A stretch of DNA of 64,000 bases from Lachnospiraceae bacterium (GTDB lineage Bacteria > Bacillota > Clostridia > Lachnospirales > Lachnospiraceae). This document shows, piece by piece, positions 8,612 to 15,669 of this stretch. The position numbers and the translations under genes are program-made. The notes under the pieces are model-generated. The model did not search any database, had not been told where the DNA came from, and was given only the letters and a program-made list of their open reading frames with translations. The stretch spans positions 20,606 to 84,605 of the forward strand of contig JAFWWB010000030.1 in NCBI GenBank assembly GCA_017518185.1, in the 5' to 3' direction. Every line of letters starts with the position of its first letter. The stretch's first letter is position 1.

Positions 8612-10158
8612 AAAGGACGGCTGCATACGCTGTGATATGCGCCATTATGCTGGCGGGCTGCGGGGCGGAGAAGACCGTTCCCGTGATGCCGGAAGAAGCT
8701 GTCAGCGGAGCGGCAGCTACGGAAAGTCCCACGGCATTTATCCCGGAACCGACTGAGGCAGAAACGTCAGCGTGGCAGGATCCCGGGGAGGAAGAGAGCG
8801 GAGCTGAAGCCGTTAGTGCGGACGAAGCAGGGCCTGAAGCTCCTGCTGAAGAAGCTGAAGGCTATTCTATAGAGACGGAATACAGGGAGGACGAGTCCCT
8901 GGGGAAATATATGGTCATAAGCGTTTCGGGCCGTACCCCTTATGTCTTTGCCCCTGACGGGGCAGGCAGCGGCCACGGAAGCGAGATAAGCTCCGTTACG
9001 CAGATGCTTGATGACTACGGTGAGGAAAACAATATAGTACTGGCGATAAATGCCGGGATATTTTACGATACCAACAATAAAAACGTTTACTGCTTCAACG
9101 GCAAGGATCCGGACGGGGTGCTTATCTCGGACGGTGTGGTGCTAAAGAGCTGCGAGGCCCTTGACCACAGTGAGAGCGAGGCGCTTGTCATAGACGCGGA
9201 GGGGGGGATAGGCTGGACGGATTACTTCGCGGATGCGGATGCGCTTGCAAGAGGAGAAGGATACTATTATGATATACATGGGGATAAGGTCACGGGGCGG
9301 CCGGTGGTGTCGGCGGTAACGGCCTTTGTTCCCATACTGGTGGACGGCAGGATACAGTATGATCCGGAGGATCAGGATCTCCACGGTTTTCATAATTATG
9401 TGGAGCACTATACACAGAGGGCTCCGAGACAGACCTTTGCGGTAAGGGATGACGGCAGCTGCGTCATCATCACCAATACCACGGAATGGACCCTGGAACA
9501 GGCTGCGCAGGCCGCACTCAAAGAAGGCTGCGTCTTTGCCTACAACCTTGACGGGGGAGACAGCGCCGAGGTGGCGGTGGCGGATACCACAGAGGGATAC
9601 AGGGCAGAGAATCTGTACTTCATACCCGGTGACAATCAGATACCGGTGAGCATCGTATTTACGGAGGATGATAAGCCGCCCGTAAGCGCAAAGCCCGCCG
9701 GGATAGAAGCGGTATGGGACGGGGAGACCATACCCTGCGGAGCGGACGATGCGGAGATAGCGGAGCATATCACGGTGCGTGAGGAGCTTCGGAATGCCAA
9801 TGGATATGTTTCAGAAAGAAGGCTGTTCACCGCTCTTACGGCGGAAAAGGAGAGCATAAGCCATCAGCTCATAAGCGGCAGCGCGGATCCGGCAGCCGCC
9901 AGGATAAGGAAGACTTCCGTGAGCCCGGGAGGCAATCTCTTCTATATCAAGACAGCAGCCGACGGGGCAATGAACATAAGGATGAACAACAATACACGGC
10001 TGGACGGGAAGTATTATGATTACAGCAGCGGCTATACACTGACGATCCTAGACGACAGGGATACCCCCGGAGAGAAGCGGGCAGAGATAAGATATCTTAC
10101 AGGATACGGGAAAGAGGAGCTTACGGCCCTGGTCACCGTAAGGATGGAGGAGGAATGA
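8608..10158 (+). CDS. Phosphodiester glycosidase (NAGPA/DUF2233) lipoprotein
   Basis: The 516-residue protein has an LAGC lipobox (Cys at about residue 19) and a Glu/Ala-rich linker to about residue 85. Residues about 95-355 form a NAGPA-type domain: VLAINAGIFYD, PDGVLISDGVVL, RQTFAVRDDG and FAYNLDGGDSAEVAV give the conserved Asn-Ala-Gly and Asp-Gly-Gly-Asp-Ser elements. The family removes sugars from phosphodiester-linked substrates such as capped phosphosugars in walls or polymers. The region 360-516 is a separate beta-rich tail with no recognised domain. It overlaps the last ATPase gene by four bases, so it may prepare a ligand for the importer at the membrane; that is inference. Confidence 0.8.
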   Translation: MKRTAAYAVICAIMLAGCGAEKTVPVMPEEAVSGAAATESPTAFIPEPTEAETSAWQDPGEEESGAEAVSADEAGPEAPAEEAEGYSIETEYREDESLGKYMVISVSGRTPYVFAPDGAGSGHGSEISSVTQMLDDYGEENNIVLAINAGIFYDTNNKNVYCFNGKDPDGVLISDGVVLKSCEALDHSESEALVIDAEGGIGWTDYFADADALARGEGYYYDIHGDKVTGRPVVSAVTAFVPILVDGRIQYDPEDQDLHGFHNYVEHYTQRAPRQTFAVRDDGSCVIITNTTEWTLEQAAQAALKEGCVFAYNLDGGDSAEVAVADTTEGYRAENLYFIPGDNQIPVSIVFTEDDKPPVSAKPAGIEAVWDGETIPCGADDAEIAEHITVREELRNANGYVSERRLFTALTAEKESISHQLISGSADPAAARIRKTSVSPGGNLFYIKTAADGAMNIRMNNNTRLDGKYYDYSSGYTLTILDDRDTPGEKRAEIRYLTGYGKEELTALVTVRMEEE

Positions 10159-10667
10159 TATTCAGTAGTTTTTTCCCCGATACGGATGCTCCTTCCGCTT
10201 ATGCGGCGGATTACAGGGATCTGTGGAACAGGGGATACAGGGGACTCATATTCGATATCGACAATACGCTGGTGCCCCATGACGCCCCTGCCACCGCCGC
10301 CAGCGCAATGCTGATGAAGCGGCTTAAGGGCATGGGCTTTAAATGCATGATAGTTTCCAATAACGAAAAGCCCAGGGTGAGCAGCTTTGCGGATGCCGTG
10401 GGCTGCGGCTATGTATATAAAGCTTCAAAGCCGGGGCGGAGGGGATATCTGAAAGCGGCAAAGCTTATGGGACTGCCCGTGAACAGAGTAGCAGTCATAG
10501 GCGACCAGTTCTTTACGGATATATGGGGAGCAAACCGGAGCCGCATGGCCTCGGTGCTGGTGGGTATCATATCCCCTAAGGAACCGCCTCATATCATACT
10601 CAAGCGTGTATTGGAGCTTCCCATACGTCTGGCCTGGAGTATCGAAAAGAGGAGGCGCGAAGGATGA
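10155..10667 (+). CDS. yqeG: YqeG-family HAD phosphatase
   Basis: The 170-residue protein has HAD motif I FDIDNTLVPHD (about residues 30-41) with the DxDNT nucleophile pattern, motif II IVSNN near residue 64, the motif III Lys in the KPGRRGYLKA segment, and motif IV around VIGDQFFTDIWGANR. It resembles the subfamily III HAD phosphatases close to phosphatidylglycerophosphatase. In clostridia the gene often lies next to aroE, as it does here. It overlaps the preceding stop (ATGA) and is overlapped by aroE in the same way. Confidence 0.85.
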   Translation: MIFSSFFPDTDAPSAYAADYRDLWNRGYRGLIFDIDNTLVPHDAPATAASAMLMKRLKGMGFKCMIVSNNEKPRVSSFADAVGCGYVYKASKPGRRGYLKAAKLMGLPVNRVAVIGDQFFTDIWGANRSRMASVLVGIISPKEPPHIILKRVLELPIRLAWSIEKRRREG

Positions 10668-11548
10668 GGGAGATAAACGCACGGACTGAGGTATACGCGC
10701 TGCTGGGACATCCGGTGGGGCATTCGGTATCGCCCATGCTCCAGAACAGCCTGGCTGAGTATTCGGGAGATGATCTGTGCTACACGGCTTTCGACATAAA
10801 GAACGGTGATATAGGGACGGTGCTCAGGGGAGCCCATGCTATGGGGATAAAGGGCTTTAACGTGACCGTGCCCTTCAAACAGGCGGTGATGGAGCACATA
10901 TCCTTTGTGGATGAGACTGCGAAAAGGATAGGCGCCGTGAACACACTGAAATGGACGGAAGAGGGTTACGAGGGATATAATACCGACATGCCCGGCTTCC
11001 TGCGGTCCCTTGAGTCCGAAGGCGTTGAACTGAAGGGCAGGGATACGGTGGTGCTGGGTGCCGGAGGAGCGGCCTATGCCATATGCTGCGCCCTGCTGGA
11101 AGGGGGAGCGGGGAGCGTCACGATATACAACAGGACCATGGCCAGGGCTGAGGCGCTCATGTCACATTTTAAGGCTTTTTATCCCGGGCGGGATATACGC
11201 TGCGCGGCGGATAAGGAAGGGCTCATCACCATGATGGGGGAAGCCGGAGGGCATTTTCTCGCGGTTCAGACCACCAGCCTGGGCATGTACCCGGATACCG
11301 AAGGTAAGCTTATAGAGGACGGCCCTTTCTATGCCCTTGTGGATGAAGGGACGGATATAGTCTTCAATCCCTCCGATACGGCTTTCATGAAGGCCGTTCG
11401 GGCAGGGAAGGAAGGCAACCGGGCCTTTAACGGCCTTAAGATGCTCCTCTACCAGGGGATGCGCTCCTATGAGATCTGGAGAGGGCACTGCCCGGAAGGT
11501 AAGGATGAGGAACTGCTGGAAAAGATGAGAGCAGCGATAGGAGGGTGA
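10664..11548 (+). CDS. aroE: Shikimate dehydrogenase (NADP+)
   Basis: The 294-residue enzyme reduces 3-dehydroshikimate to shikimate in the pathway to chorismate. The N-terminal substrate site shows LLGHPVGHSVSPMLQN (the S-x-S-P motif) and NVTVPFKQAVM with the catalytic Lys. GAVNTL and GYNTDMPGFLRSL supply the conserved Asn and Asp that bind substrate. The NADP-binding loop is VLGAGGAAYAI, followed by YNRT. The C-terminal segment has FNGLKMLLYQG. It overlaps yqeG by four bases, and aroQ starts four bases after its stop, so three consecutive shikimate steps are co-expressed. Confidence 0.95.
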   Translation: MREINARTEVYALLGHPVGHSVSPMLQNSLAEYSGDDLCYTAFDIKNGDIGTVLRGAHAMGIKGFNVTVPFKQAVMEHISFVDETAKRIGAVNTLKWTEEGYEGYNTDMPGFLRSLESEGVELKGRDTVVLGAGGAAYAICCALLEGGAGSVTIYNRTMARAEALMSHFKAFYPGRDIRCAADKEGLITMMGEAGGHFLAVQTTSLGMYPDTEGKLIEDGPFYALVDEGTDIVFNPSDTAFMKAVRAGKEGNRAFNGLKMLLYQGMRSYEIWRGHCPEGKDEELLEKMRAAIGG

Positions 11549-11552
11549 TCTT

Positions 11553-11987
11553 ATGAAGATACTTATTATCAACGGACCCAATATCAACTTTCTCGGCATA
11601 AGGGAGAAGGCCGTATACGGAAACGAGGATTATGACTTCCTCCTTAAGATGATCGAGGAAAAGGCACAGGAAAGCGGCGATAAGGTTGAGGTGTTCCAGT
11701 CCAATCATGAGGGTGCCATAATAGACAGGATACAGGATGCATACAGCGACGGCACCGAAGGGCTCATCATCAACCCCGGGGCATATACGCATTACAGCTA
11801 CGCCATAAGGGACGCCCTGGCAAGTATCGATCTGCCGAAGATCGAACTGCACATTTCGGATATAATGGCAAGGGAGGAGTTCCGCCATGTCTCCGTGACC
11901 GCAGAGGTCTGTGACGAGCAGATAAAGGGAATGGGACTTAAAGGCTACACCTATGCCATGGACAGGATAAAGGAGATAAAGGTCTGA
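11553..11987 (+). CDS. aroQ: Type II 3-dehydroquinate dehydratase
   Basis: The 144-residue enzyme removes water from 3-dehydroquinate. INGPNINFLGIREKAVYG holds the catalytic Arg and Tyr of the flexible lid, SNHEGAIIDRIQ the conserved Asn/His/Glu region, IINPGAYTHYSYAI the Asn-Pro-Gly-Ala loop and ELHISD the catalytic His. Length and motifs match the dodecameric type II family rather than the type I aldolase-like enzyme. It is preceded by GGAGGGTGATCTT just inside the end of aroE. Confidence 0.95.
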   Translation: MKILIINGPNINFLGIREKAVYGNEDYDFLLKMIEEKAQESGDKVEVFQSNHEGAIIDRIQDAYSDGTEGLIINPGAYTHYSYAIRDALASIDLPKIELHISDIMAREEFRHVSVTAEVCDEQIKGMGLKGYTYAMDRIKEIKV

Positions 11988-11990
11988 TCT

Positions 11991-12521
11991 ATGAATATTA
12001 TCCTTACCGGATACATGGGCTGCGGGAAGAGCACCGTGGCAGCGGAGCTTAAGAAGCTGACGGGCCTGGAGGTCCTTGATACGGATAAGCGTATCGAGGA
12101 AGAGGAGGGCATGAGCATAAGCCGCATCTTTGCGGAAAAGGGTGAAGCCTTTTTCAGGCAGCTGGAGACGGATCTCCTGAACCGGCTCTTACGTGAGGGC
12201 TTTGAGGGCATACTCTCCACCGGCGGTGGAATGAGCATATCTGCCGGAAACAGGAGGCTGATGAAGGCATTGGGCTGCGTGGTATACCTCCGCACCATGC
12301 CGGAGACCATAGCGGAGAGGCTTAAGCACGATGAGAGCAGGCCCCTTCTTGCCGGAACGGATAATGAGGAGCGCATAGCCAGGATAAGGGATATGCTGAA
12401 GAAACGTGAGGGCGCATACACGGACGGTGCCGATGTGGTACTGGATACGGATGCCCTTGCTCCCGCTGAGCTTGCGGCCGTGGTGCTTGATGCTTGTAAA
12501 TCCAGAGAAAACACGTTATAA
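11991..12521 (+). CDS. aroK: Shikimate kinase
   Basis: The 176-residue P-loop kinase phosphorylates shikimate. Walker A is GYMGCGKST (residues 7-15), the shikimate-binding D-T-D-x-x-I is DTDKRIEEE, the STGGGMSIS loop is the G-G-G substrate motif, and the lid contains ESRPLL. It starts three bases after aroQ. A promoter-like element and the next small gene begin at its 3' end. Confidence 0.93.
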   Translation: MNIILTGYMGCGKSTVAAELKKLTGLEVLDTDKRIEEEEGMSISRIFAEKGEAFFRQLETDLLNRLLREGFEGILSTGGGMSISAGNRRLMKALGCVVYLRTMPETIAERLKHDESRPLLAGTDNEERIARIRDMLKKREGAYTDGADVVLDTDALAPAELAAVVLDACKSRENTL

Positions 12522-12522
12522 T
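12494..12522 (+). promoter_or_regulatory. Promoter inside the 3' end of aroK, at the next ATG
   Basis: TTGTAA at 12494-12499, a 17-base spacer and TATAAT at 12517-12522. The expected transcription start, about 12529, is the first base of the next ATG, so the message may have no leader. Confidence 0.5.
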
Positions 12523-12528
12523 ACGGAT

Positions 12529-12804
12529 ATGTTTTATCTTGATCCGGGGCTTTATGTCAGCAGCGGCCTCAAGAAAAAGAAGATGGAGCTGTGTGAAGCG
12601 CTGATGAAGGGCCGTCCCGGGGCGGGCCTCTATATCATTTACAAAAATGAGAACAGCGGAAAGCCCGAGTTTACAAGGGGGATCTTCCTCAGGCAGAGCT
12701 ACTACAGCAAAAGAAGGGTCCATGTGCTGGGGCTTGCGGAGGATTACGATGAGGCCCTGGAGTATCTGGCGTATTCCGCTGCTGAAGCGGCAGGTGTGTT
12801 TTAG
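12529..12804 (+). CDS. Small conserved-type hypothetical protein
   Basis: The 91-residue basic, soluble protein contains LYIIYKNENSGKPEFTRG and YYSKRRVHVLGLA, and ends in an Ala-rich helix with Asp-Glu-Ala-Leu-Glu. I do not recognise the family. ATG 12529 is chosen because the protein then begins with a compact MFYLDPGLYVSSG and the coding frame upstream overlaps aroK. No Shine-Dalgarno is visible, but a consensus-like promoter places the transcript start at this ATG. The next gene begins directly after its TAG, suggesting a joint unit with the DUF2953 protein. Confidence 0.55.
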   Translation: MFYLDPGLYVSSGLKKKKMELCEALMKGRPGAGLYIIYKNENSGKPEFTRGIFLRQSYYSKRRVHVLGLAEDYDEALEYLAYSAAEAAGVF

Positions 12805-13818
12805 ATGGAGACCTTTCTGCTGGTACTTAAGATAAGCGGTCTGGTGCTGCTGGGCATACTTGCATTCCTTCTTCTGATGCTTTTGCTGATAGTCTTTGTG
12901 CCTTACAGGTACAGGCTGAGTGCATCAAAAAAGGACGGCTTCGGTGCCGAGGCAAAGGTAAGCTGGCTCCTCCACATGGTGACCGTAAGGCTGATATATG
13001 ATGCGGGAGTGAACTTAAGGGTAAAGTTCCTATGCTTCTGCATATACGATAAGAAGAAAAAGAAAGAGAAGGCGGAGAAGAAGGCTGCACGGGAAGCGGC
13101 GAAAGCAGAGAAGGCAGCGGCAAAGAAGAAAAAGAAGCCTGCCGGGGAAGAACTGAAGGAAGCGGAGAACGAAGAGCTTTTTGAAGAGAATGAGATAAAG
13201 AACGGGCATATCTTCGAAAACAAAAAAGAAGAGCCAGGGAAGGATACGGCGGAAAAAGAGCCGGAAGAGAAAGAGAAGGATACGGGTTCCGGAAGGGATA
13301 AAGAGAGCAGGAAGAAGGCCGGAAAGATCCCGGCAGGAAAACGGCTTGAAGGCGCGCTGGATGCGGTGCTGGAGCTTCCGGGAAAGATAGAGGAAAAGCT
13401 GGAAGAGGGTGTCGAGGGGCTTTTTGACAAGATAGACGAAGTCATAGACCTGATAGACTACTATGAGCGGCTTTTGTCCAGCCAGGGTACGGAAAAGCTC
13501 CTGGAGACCGTAAAGAAGCATGTGATAAAGATACTGAAGGCCATGAAGCCTACCCGCTTTGACGGGGAGCTGGAGCTTTCGGACGACGATCCCGGGACAG
13601 TGGCGAAGGTTTATGAGTACTATGCGCTGGCGCTGCCCTTCATTTCGAAGATAAAGGGACGCGTCAGGGTGAACGCGCAGCAGGGGGATAAGAGCTTTGT
13701 GTTCCGGGCTGTGATCAAGGGAAGGTTACTGCTCTTCCCGGTGGCGGTACACGGAGCGGCATTGTTCTTTAATAAGAAGCTGAAGCTGTTTATCAAAAAA
13801 CTGAAAAGAGAAGAATAA
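12805..13818 (+). CDS. DUF2953 membrane protein
   Basis: The 337-residue protein has one long N-terminal transmembrane helix (residues about 8-33), then FVPYRYRL and a short beta-rich domain of the DUF2953/YtfI type. Residues about 85-180 are a highly charged Lys/Glu/Ala linker that lengthens the protein beyond Bacillus YtfI. The C-terminal part, about 195-337, has LYYERLLSS-like helices and ends in a Lys-rich tail. In Bacilli and Clostridia DUF2953 genes sit next to gerW (ytfJ), as here, so a link to sporulation or the spore envelope is likely but unproven. It starts directly after the preceding stop. Confidence 0.7.
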   Translation: METFLLVLKISGLVLLGILAFLLLMLLLIVFVPYRYRLSASKKDGFGAEAKVSWLLHMVTVRLIYDAGVNLRVKFLCFCIYDKKKKKEKAEKKAAREAAKAEKAAAKKKKKPAGEELKEAENEELFEENEIKNGHIFENKKEEPGKDTAEKEPEEKEKDTGSGRDKESRKKAGKIPAGKRLEGALDAVLELPGKIEEKLEEGVEGLFDKIDEVIDLIDYYERLLSSQGTEKLLETVKKHVIKILKAMKPTRFDGELELSDDDPGTVAKVYEYYALALPFISKIKGRVRVNAQQGDKSFVFRAVIKGRLLLFPVAVHGAALFFNKKLKLFIKKLKREE

Positions 13819-13863
13819 AGCAAAGAAGAACAGATATCTGAATACGAGAGGAGAAAGATAAGG

Positions 13864-14295
13864 ATGGCTGACAACAGCAACAACATCACCTGTGTGATGG
13901 ATTCCCTGGTGAAGAATGCGGAACATCTGGTGGGTTCCAAGACGGTGATCGGTGATCCCGTAAAGCTGGGGGATACCACCATCATACCCCTGGTGGATGT
14001 TTCCTTCGGTCTGGCGGCAGGAGCCGGCGAGACAAGGAACGGGAAGAACAAGAACGGAGGCGCAGGCGGCATGAACGCCAAGCTTTCTCCCTCCGCAGTG
14101 CTGCTCATTCAGGACGGACACGCCAGGATACTGAACGTCAAGGATAACAGCACCGTATCGAAGATAGCCGATCTGATACCTGAGCTCGTCGATAAGTTCA
14201 AGGCCAGGAAGGCTGTCACCGTTGACGAAGAAGAGGCAAAGGAGGCGGCATTCCCTGAGGCGGATGCCGGTGATGACAGCGGAAAGGATGCCTGA
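13864..14295 (+). CDS. gerW: GerW/YtfJ-family sporulation protein
   Basis: The 143-residue protein matches the family along its length: VMDSLVKNAEHLVGSKTVIGDP at the start, TTIIPLVDVSFGLAAGAG in the middle, and LSPSAVLLIQDG with ILNV-KD towards the end. A Gly/Asn-rich loop lies between. GerW is needed for germination in Bacillus, and homologues are usual in endospore formers. It lies 45 bases after the DUF2953 gene with GAGGAGAAAG upstream. The last 25 residues are acidic and variable. Confidence 0.88.
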   Translation: MADNSNNITCVMDSLVKNAEHLVGSKTVIGDPVKLGDTTIIPLVDVSFGLAAGAGETRNGKNKNGGAGGMNAKLSPSAVLLIQDGHARILNVKDNSTVSKIADLIPELVDKFKARKAVTVDEEEAKEAAFPEADAGDDSGKDA

Positions 14296-14300
14296 GGCCT

Positions 14301-14873
14301 ATGGAAGGGGCAGCAGAGGGATCAAAGTCCGGGAATAAGCAGGAAGAGCTGAAGGCCATGCTCTTTAAGGAGAATGTGCGCCTTCAGACACTGAAGAGCC
14401 AGCTGGAGGCCGAAGCGGAGGAGCTGAAGGCCCAGCGCAGGGAGATCGCCATGCAGATGCGGCAGCTGGCAAGGGAAAAACGCCAGCTCTCCATCGAGAT
14501 GAACCAGCTCAGGCAGACCGTGGAATACGAGAGGAAGCGGCTCAAGGACGATGAGCGTATGCTGGACAAGAAGCAGAAGATAATCCAGCGTTCCTTCGCC
14601 CTCTTTGATGATGATAAGAGAAGGATAAGGGAAGAATATGCCCGGATCGAGCGGACAAGGGAGGAACTGAGACGCGCGGCTGTCACGGCCCGCAAGGAGG
14701 TTTACGCCACGGGACTTTTCTTCAGGGGGGTGAACAGCCAGGCGGCCCTGAAGAAGCGGCATAAGGAGCTGATGAAGATCTATCACCCCGATAACAGCTG
14801 CGGGGACCAGGAGATACTCATAAAGATAAATGAGGAATATGAGGAGCTTAAGCTCCGTTTTGAACGGCTGTGA
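14301..14873 (+). CDS. Coiled-coil protein with C-terminal J-like domain
   Basis: The 190-residue protein is predicted to be one long coiled coil from about residue 12 to 130, rich in Glu, Arg, Lys, Leu and Gln heptads. A short J-domain-like segment follows: QAALKKRHKELMKIYHPDN, with the HPD tripeptide at about residues 162-164, and a final EEYEELKLRF helix. HPD is the element that stimulates DnaK ATPase in J proteins. The J segment is truncated, keeping only helix II, the HPD loop and helix III. It follows gerW by five bases, so it may be part of the same operon. Confidence 0.65.
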   Translation: MEGAAEGSKSGNKQEELKAMLFKENVRLQTLKSQLEAEAEELKAQRREIAMQMRQLAREKRQLSIEMNQLRQTVEYERKRLKDDERMLDKKQKIIQRSFALFDDDKRRIREEYARIERTREELRRAAVTARKEVYATGLFFRGVNSQAALKKRHKELMKIYHPDNSCGDQEILIKINEEYEELKLRFERL

Positions 14874-14881
14874 AAAAATGC

Positions 14882-14910
14882 TTGCATTTTGATGTTATAT
14901 CTGTTAATAT
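14882..14910 (+). promoter_or_regulatory. Promoter of rpmB
   Basis: TTGCAT at 14882-14887, a 17-base spacer and TAATAT at 14905-14910. Its transcript would have a leader of about 43 bases containing AAGGAGGTGG. Confidence 0.7.
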
Positions 14911-14959
14911 TATCAGCGTTGTGTTTCAAATAAGGTAATACGGCAAGGAGGTGGCAAAA

Positions 14960-15145
14960 ATGGCCAGATGCGATATTTGCGGCAAGGGTGCACATTTCGG
15001 AAATAATGTCAGTCACTCCCACAGGAGATCCAATCACGTGTGGAATGCAAATATAAAGAACGTGAAGTGCAAAGTTGACGGTACTCCCAGAAGACTGCAT
15101 GTCTGCACTTCATGCCTTAAGTCGGGCGCAGTGGAGCGCGCCTGA
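14960..15145 (+). CDS. rpmB: 50S ribosomal protein bL28
   Basis: The 61-residue ribosomal protein has the start MARCDICGKG, a basic middle with HSHRRSNHVWNANI, and RLHVCTSCLKSG near the end. The two Cys-x2-Cys pairs make this the zinc-binding (C+) form. The start is ATG 14960; the GTG at 14951 lies inside the AAGGAGGTGG Shine-Dalgarno and is rejected. It is monocistronic, with its own promoter and a terminator downstream. Confidence 0.95.
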   Translation: MARCDICGKGAHFGNNVSHSHRRSNHVWNANIKNVKCKVDGTPRRLHVCTSCLKSGAVERA

Positions 15146-15154
15146 GTGCATATC

Positions 15155-15208
15155 ATGCCTGTTAAAAGACCACCCGTATATCGCGGAGTGGTTTTTTTTC
15201 GCAGGCAT
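15155..15208 (+). terminator. Terminator of rpmB
   Basis: The core stem ACCACCCG against CGGAGTGGT (15169-15176 and 15184-15192, one bulge) is followed by eight T (15192-15199). An outer pair, ATGCCTG (15155-15161) and CAGGCAT (15202-15208), encloses it. Confidence 0.75.
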
Positions 15209-15234
15209 CGTTTTGTGTAAAATGCAAAAGTAAC

Positions 15235-15273
15235 GGCATCAGGACTCCGGCTGCGTCGGAGCAGCCTCATGCC
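15235..15273 (+). promoter_or_regulatory. Hairpin in the leader of the Asp23 gene
   Basis: GGCATCAGG (15235-15243) pairs with CCTCATGCC (15265-15273) with one mismatch, and inside it CTCCG pairs with CGGAG. No T-run follows, so it is more likely a leader structure than a terminator. A weak -10, TAAAAT, lies upstream at 15218-15223. Confidence 0.35.
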
Positions 15274-15299
15274 GAAGAATGGTGTCAGGAGGAGAGCTT

Positions 15300-15656
15300 A
15301 TGAATAATTCGGTGGATACCCATTTAGGCAGCATTCAGATAGATAAGAATGTCATAGCCCAGTACGCCGGACATGTTGCCGATGAGTGCTTCGGCATCGT
15401 GGGCATGGCCAGTGTTAACCCCAGGGAGGGGCTGGTGCGTATCCTTAAGAAGGAAAAGGTGGACCACGGGATCAGCATAAGGAATTCCGGAGGCAAGCTG
15501 GTGCTGGATTTTCATATCATCGTTGCGTACGGTGTCAGCATACTGGCTGTGACCGAGAACCTCACCAAGACAGTCAAATACAAGCTTGAAAGCTATACCG
15601 GCCTTGAAGTCGAGAAGATAAACATCTTCGTTGAAGGTGTCAGGGTAATAGATTAA
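15300..15656 (+). CDS. Asp23/Gls24-family envelope protein (YloU type)
   Basis: The 118-residue protein of the Asp23 family carries the start GSIQIDKNVIAQYAGHVADECFGIVGMA, then VDHGISI, LVLDFHIIVAYGVSI and VEKINIFVEGVRVID. Members are membrane-associated and in many Firmicutes sit upstream of the DAK2 gene, as here. ATG 15300 is preceded by AGGAGGAGAGC; the in-frame GTG at 15279 is rejected because it lies before the ribosome binding site. The next gene starts 13 bases downstream, so both probably share one message. Confidence 0.88.
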   Translation: MNNSVDTHLGSIQIDKNVIAQYAGHVADECFGIVGMASVNPREGLVRILKKEKVDHGISIRNSGGKLVLDFHIIVAYGVSILAVTENLTKTVKYKLESYTGLEVEKINIFVEGVRVID

Positions 15657-15669
15657 GGAGGGGCTTAGA

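Noticed and set aside
14951-14959. GTG start for rpmB
   Set aside because: It lies inside the Shine-Dalgarno; ATG 14960 gives the standard bL28 start.
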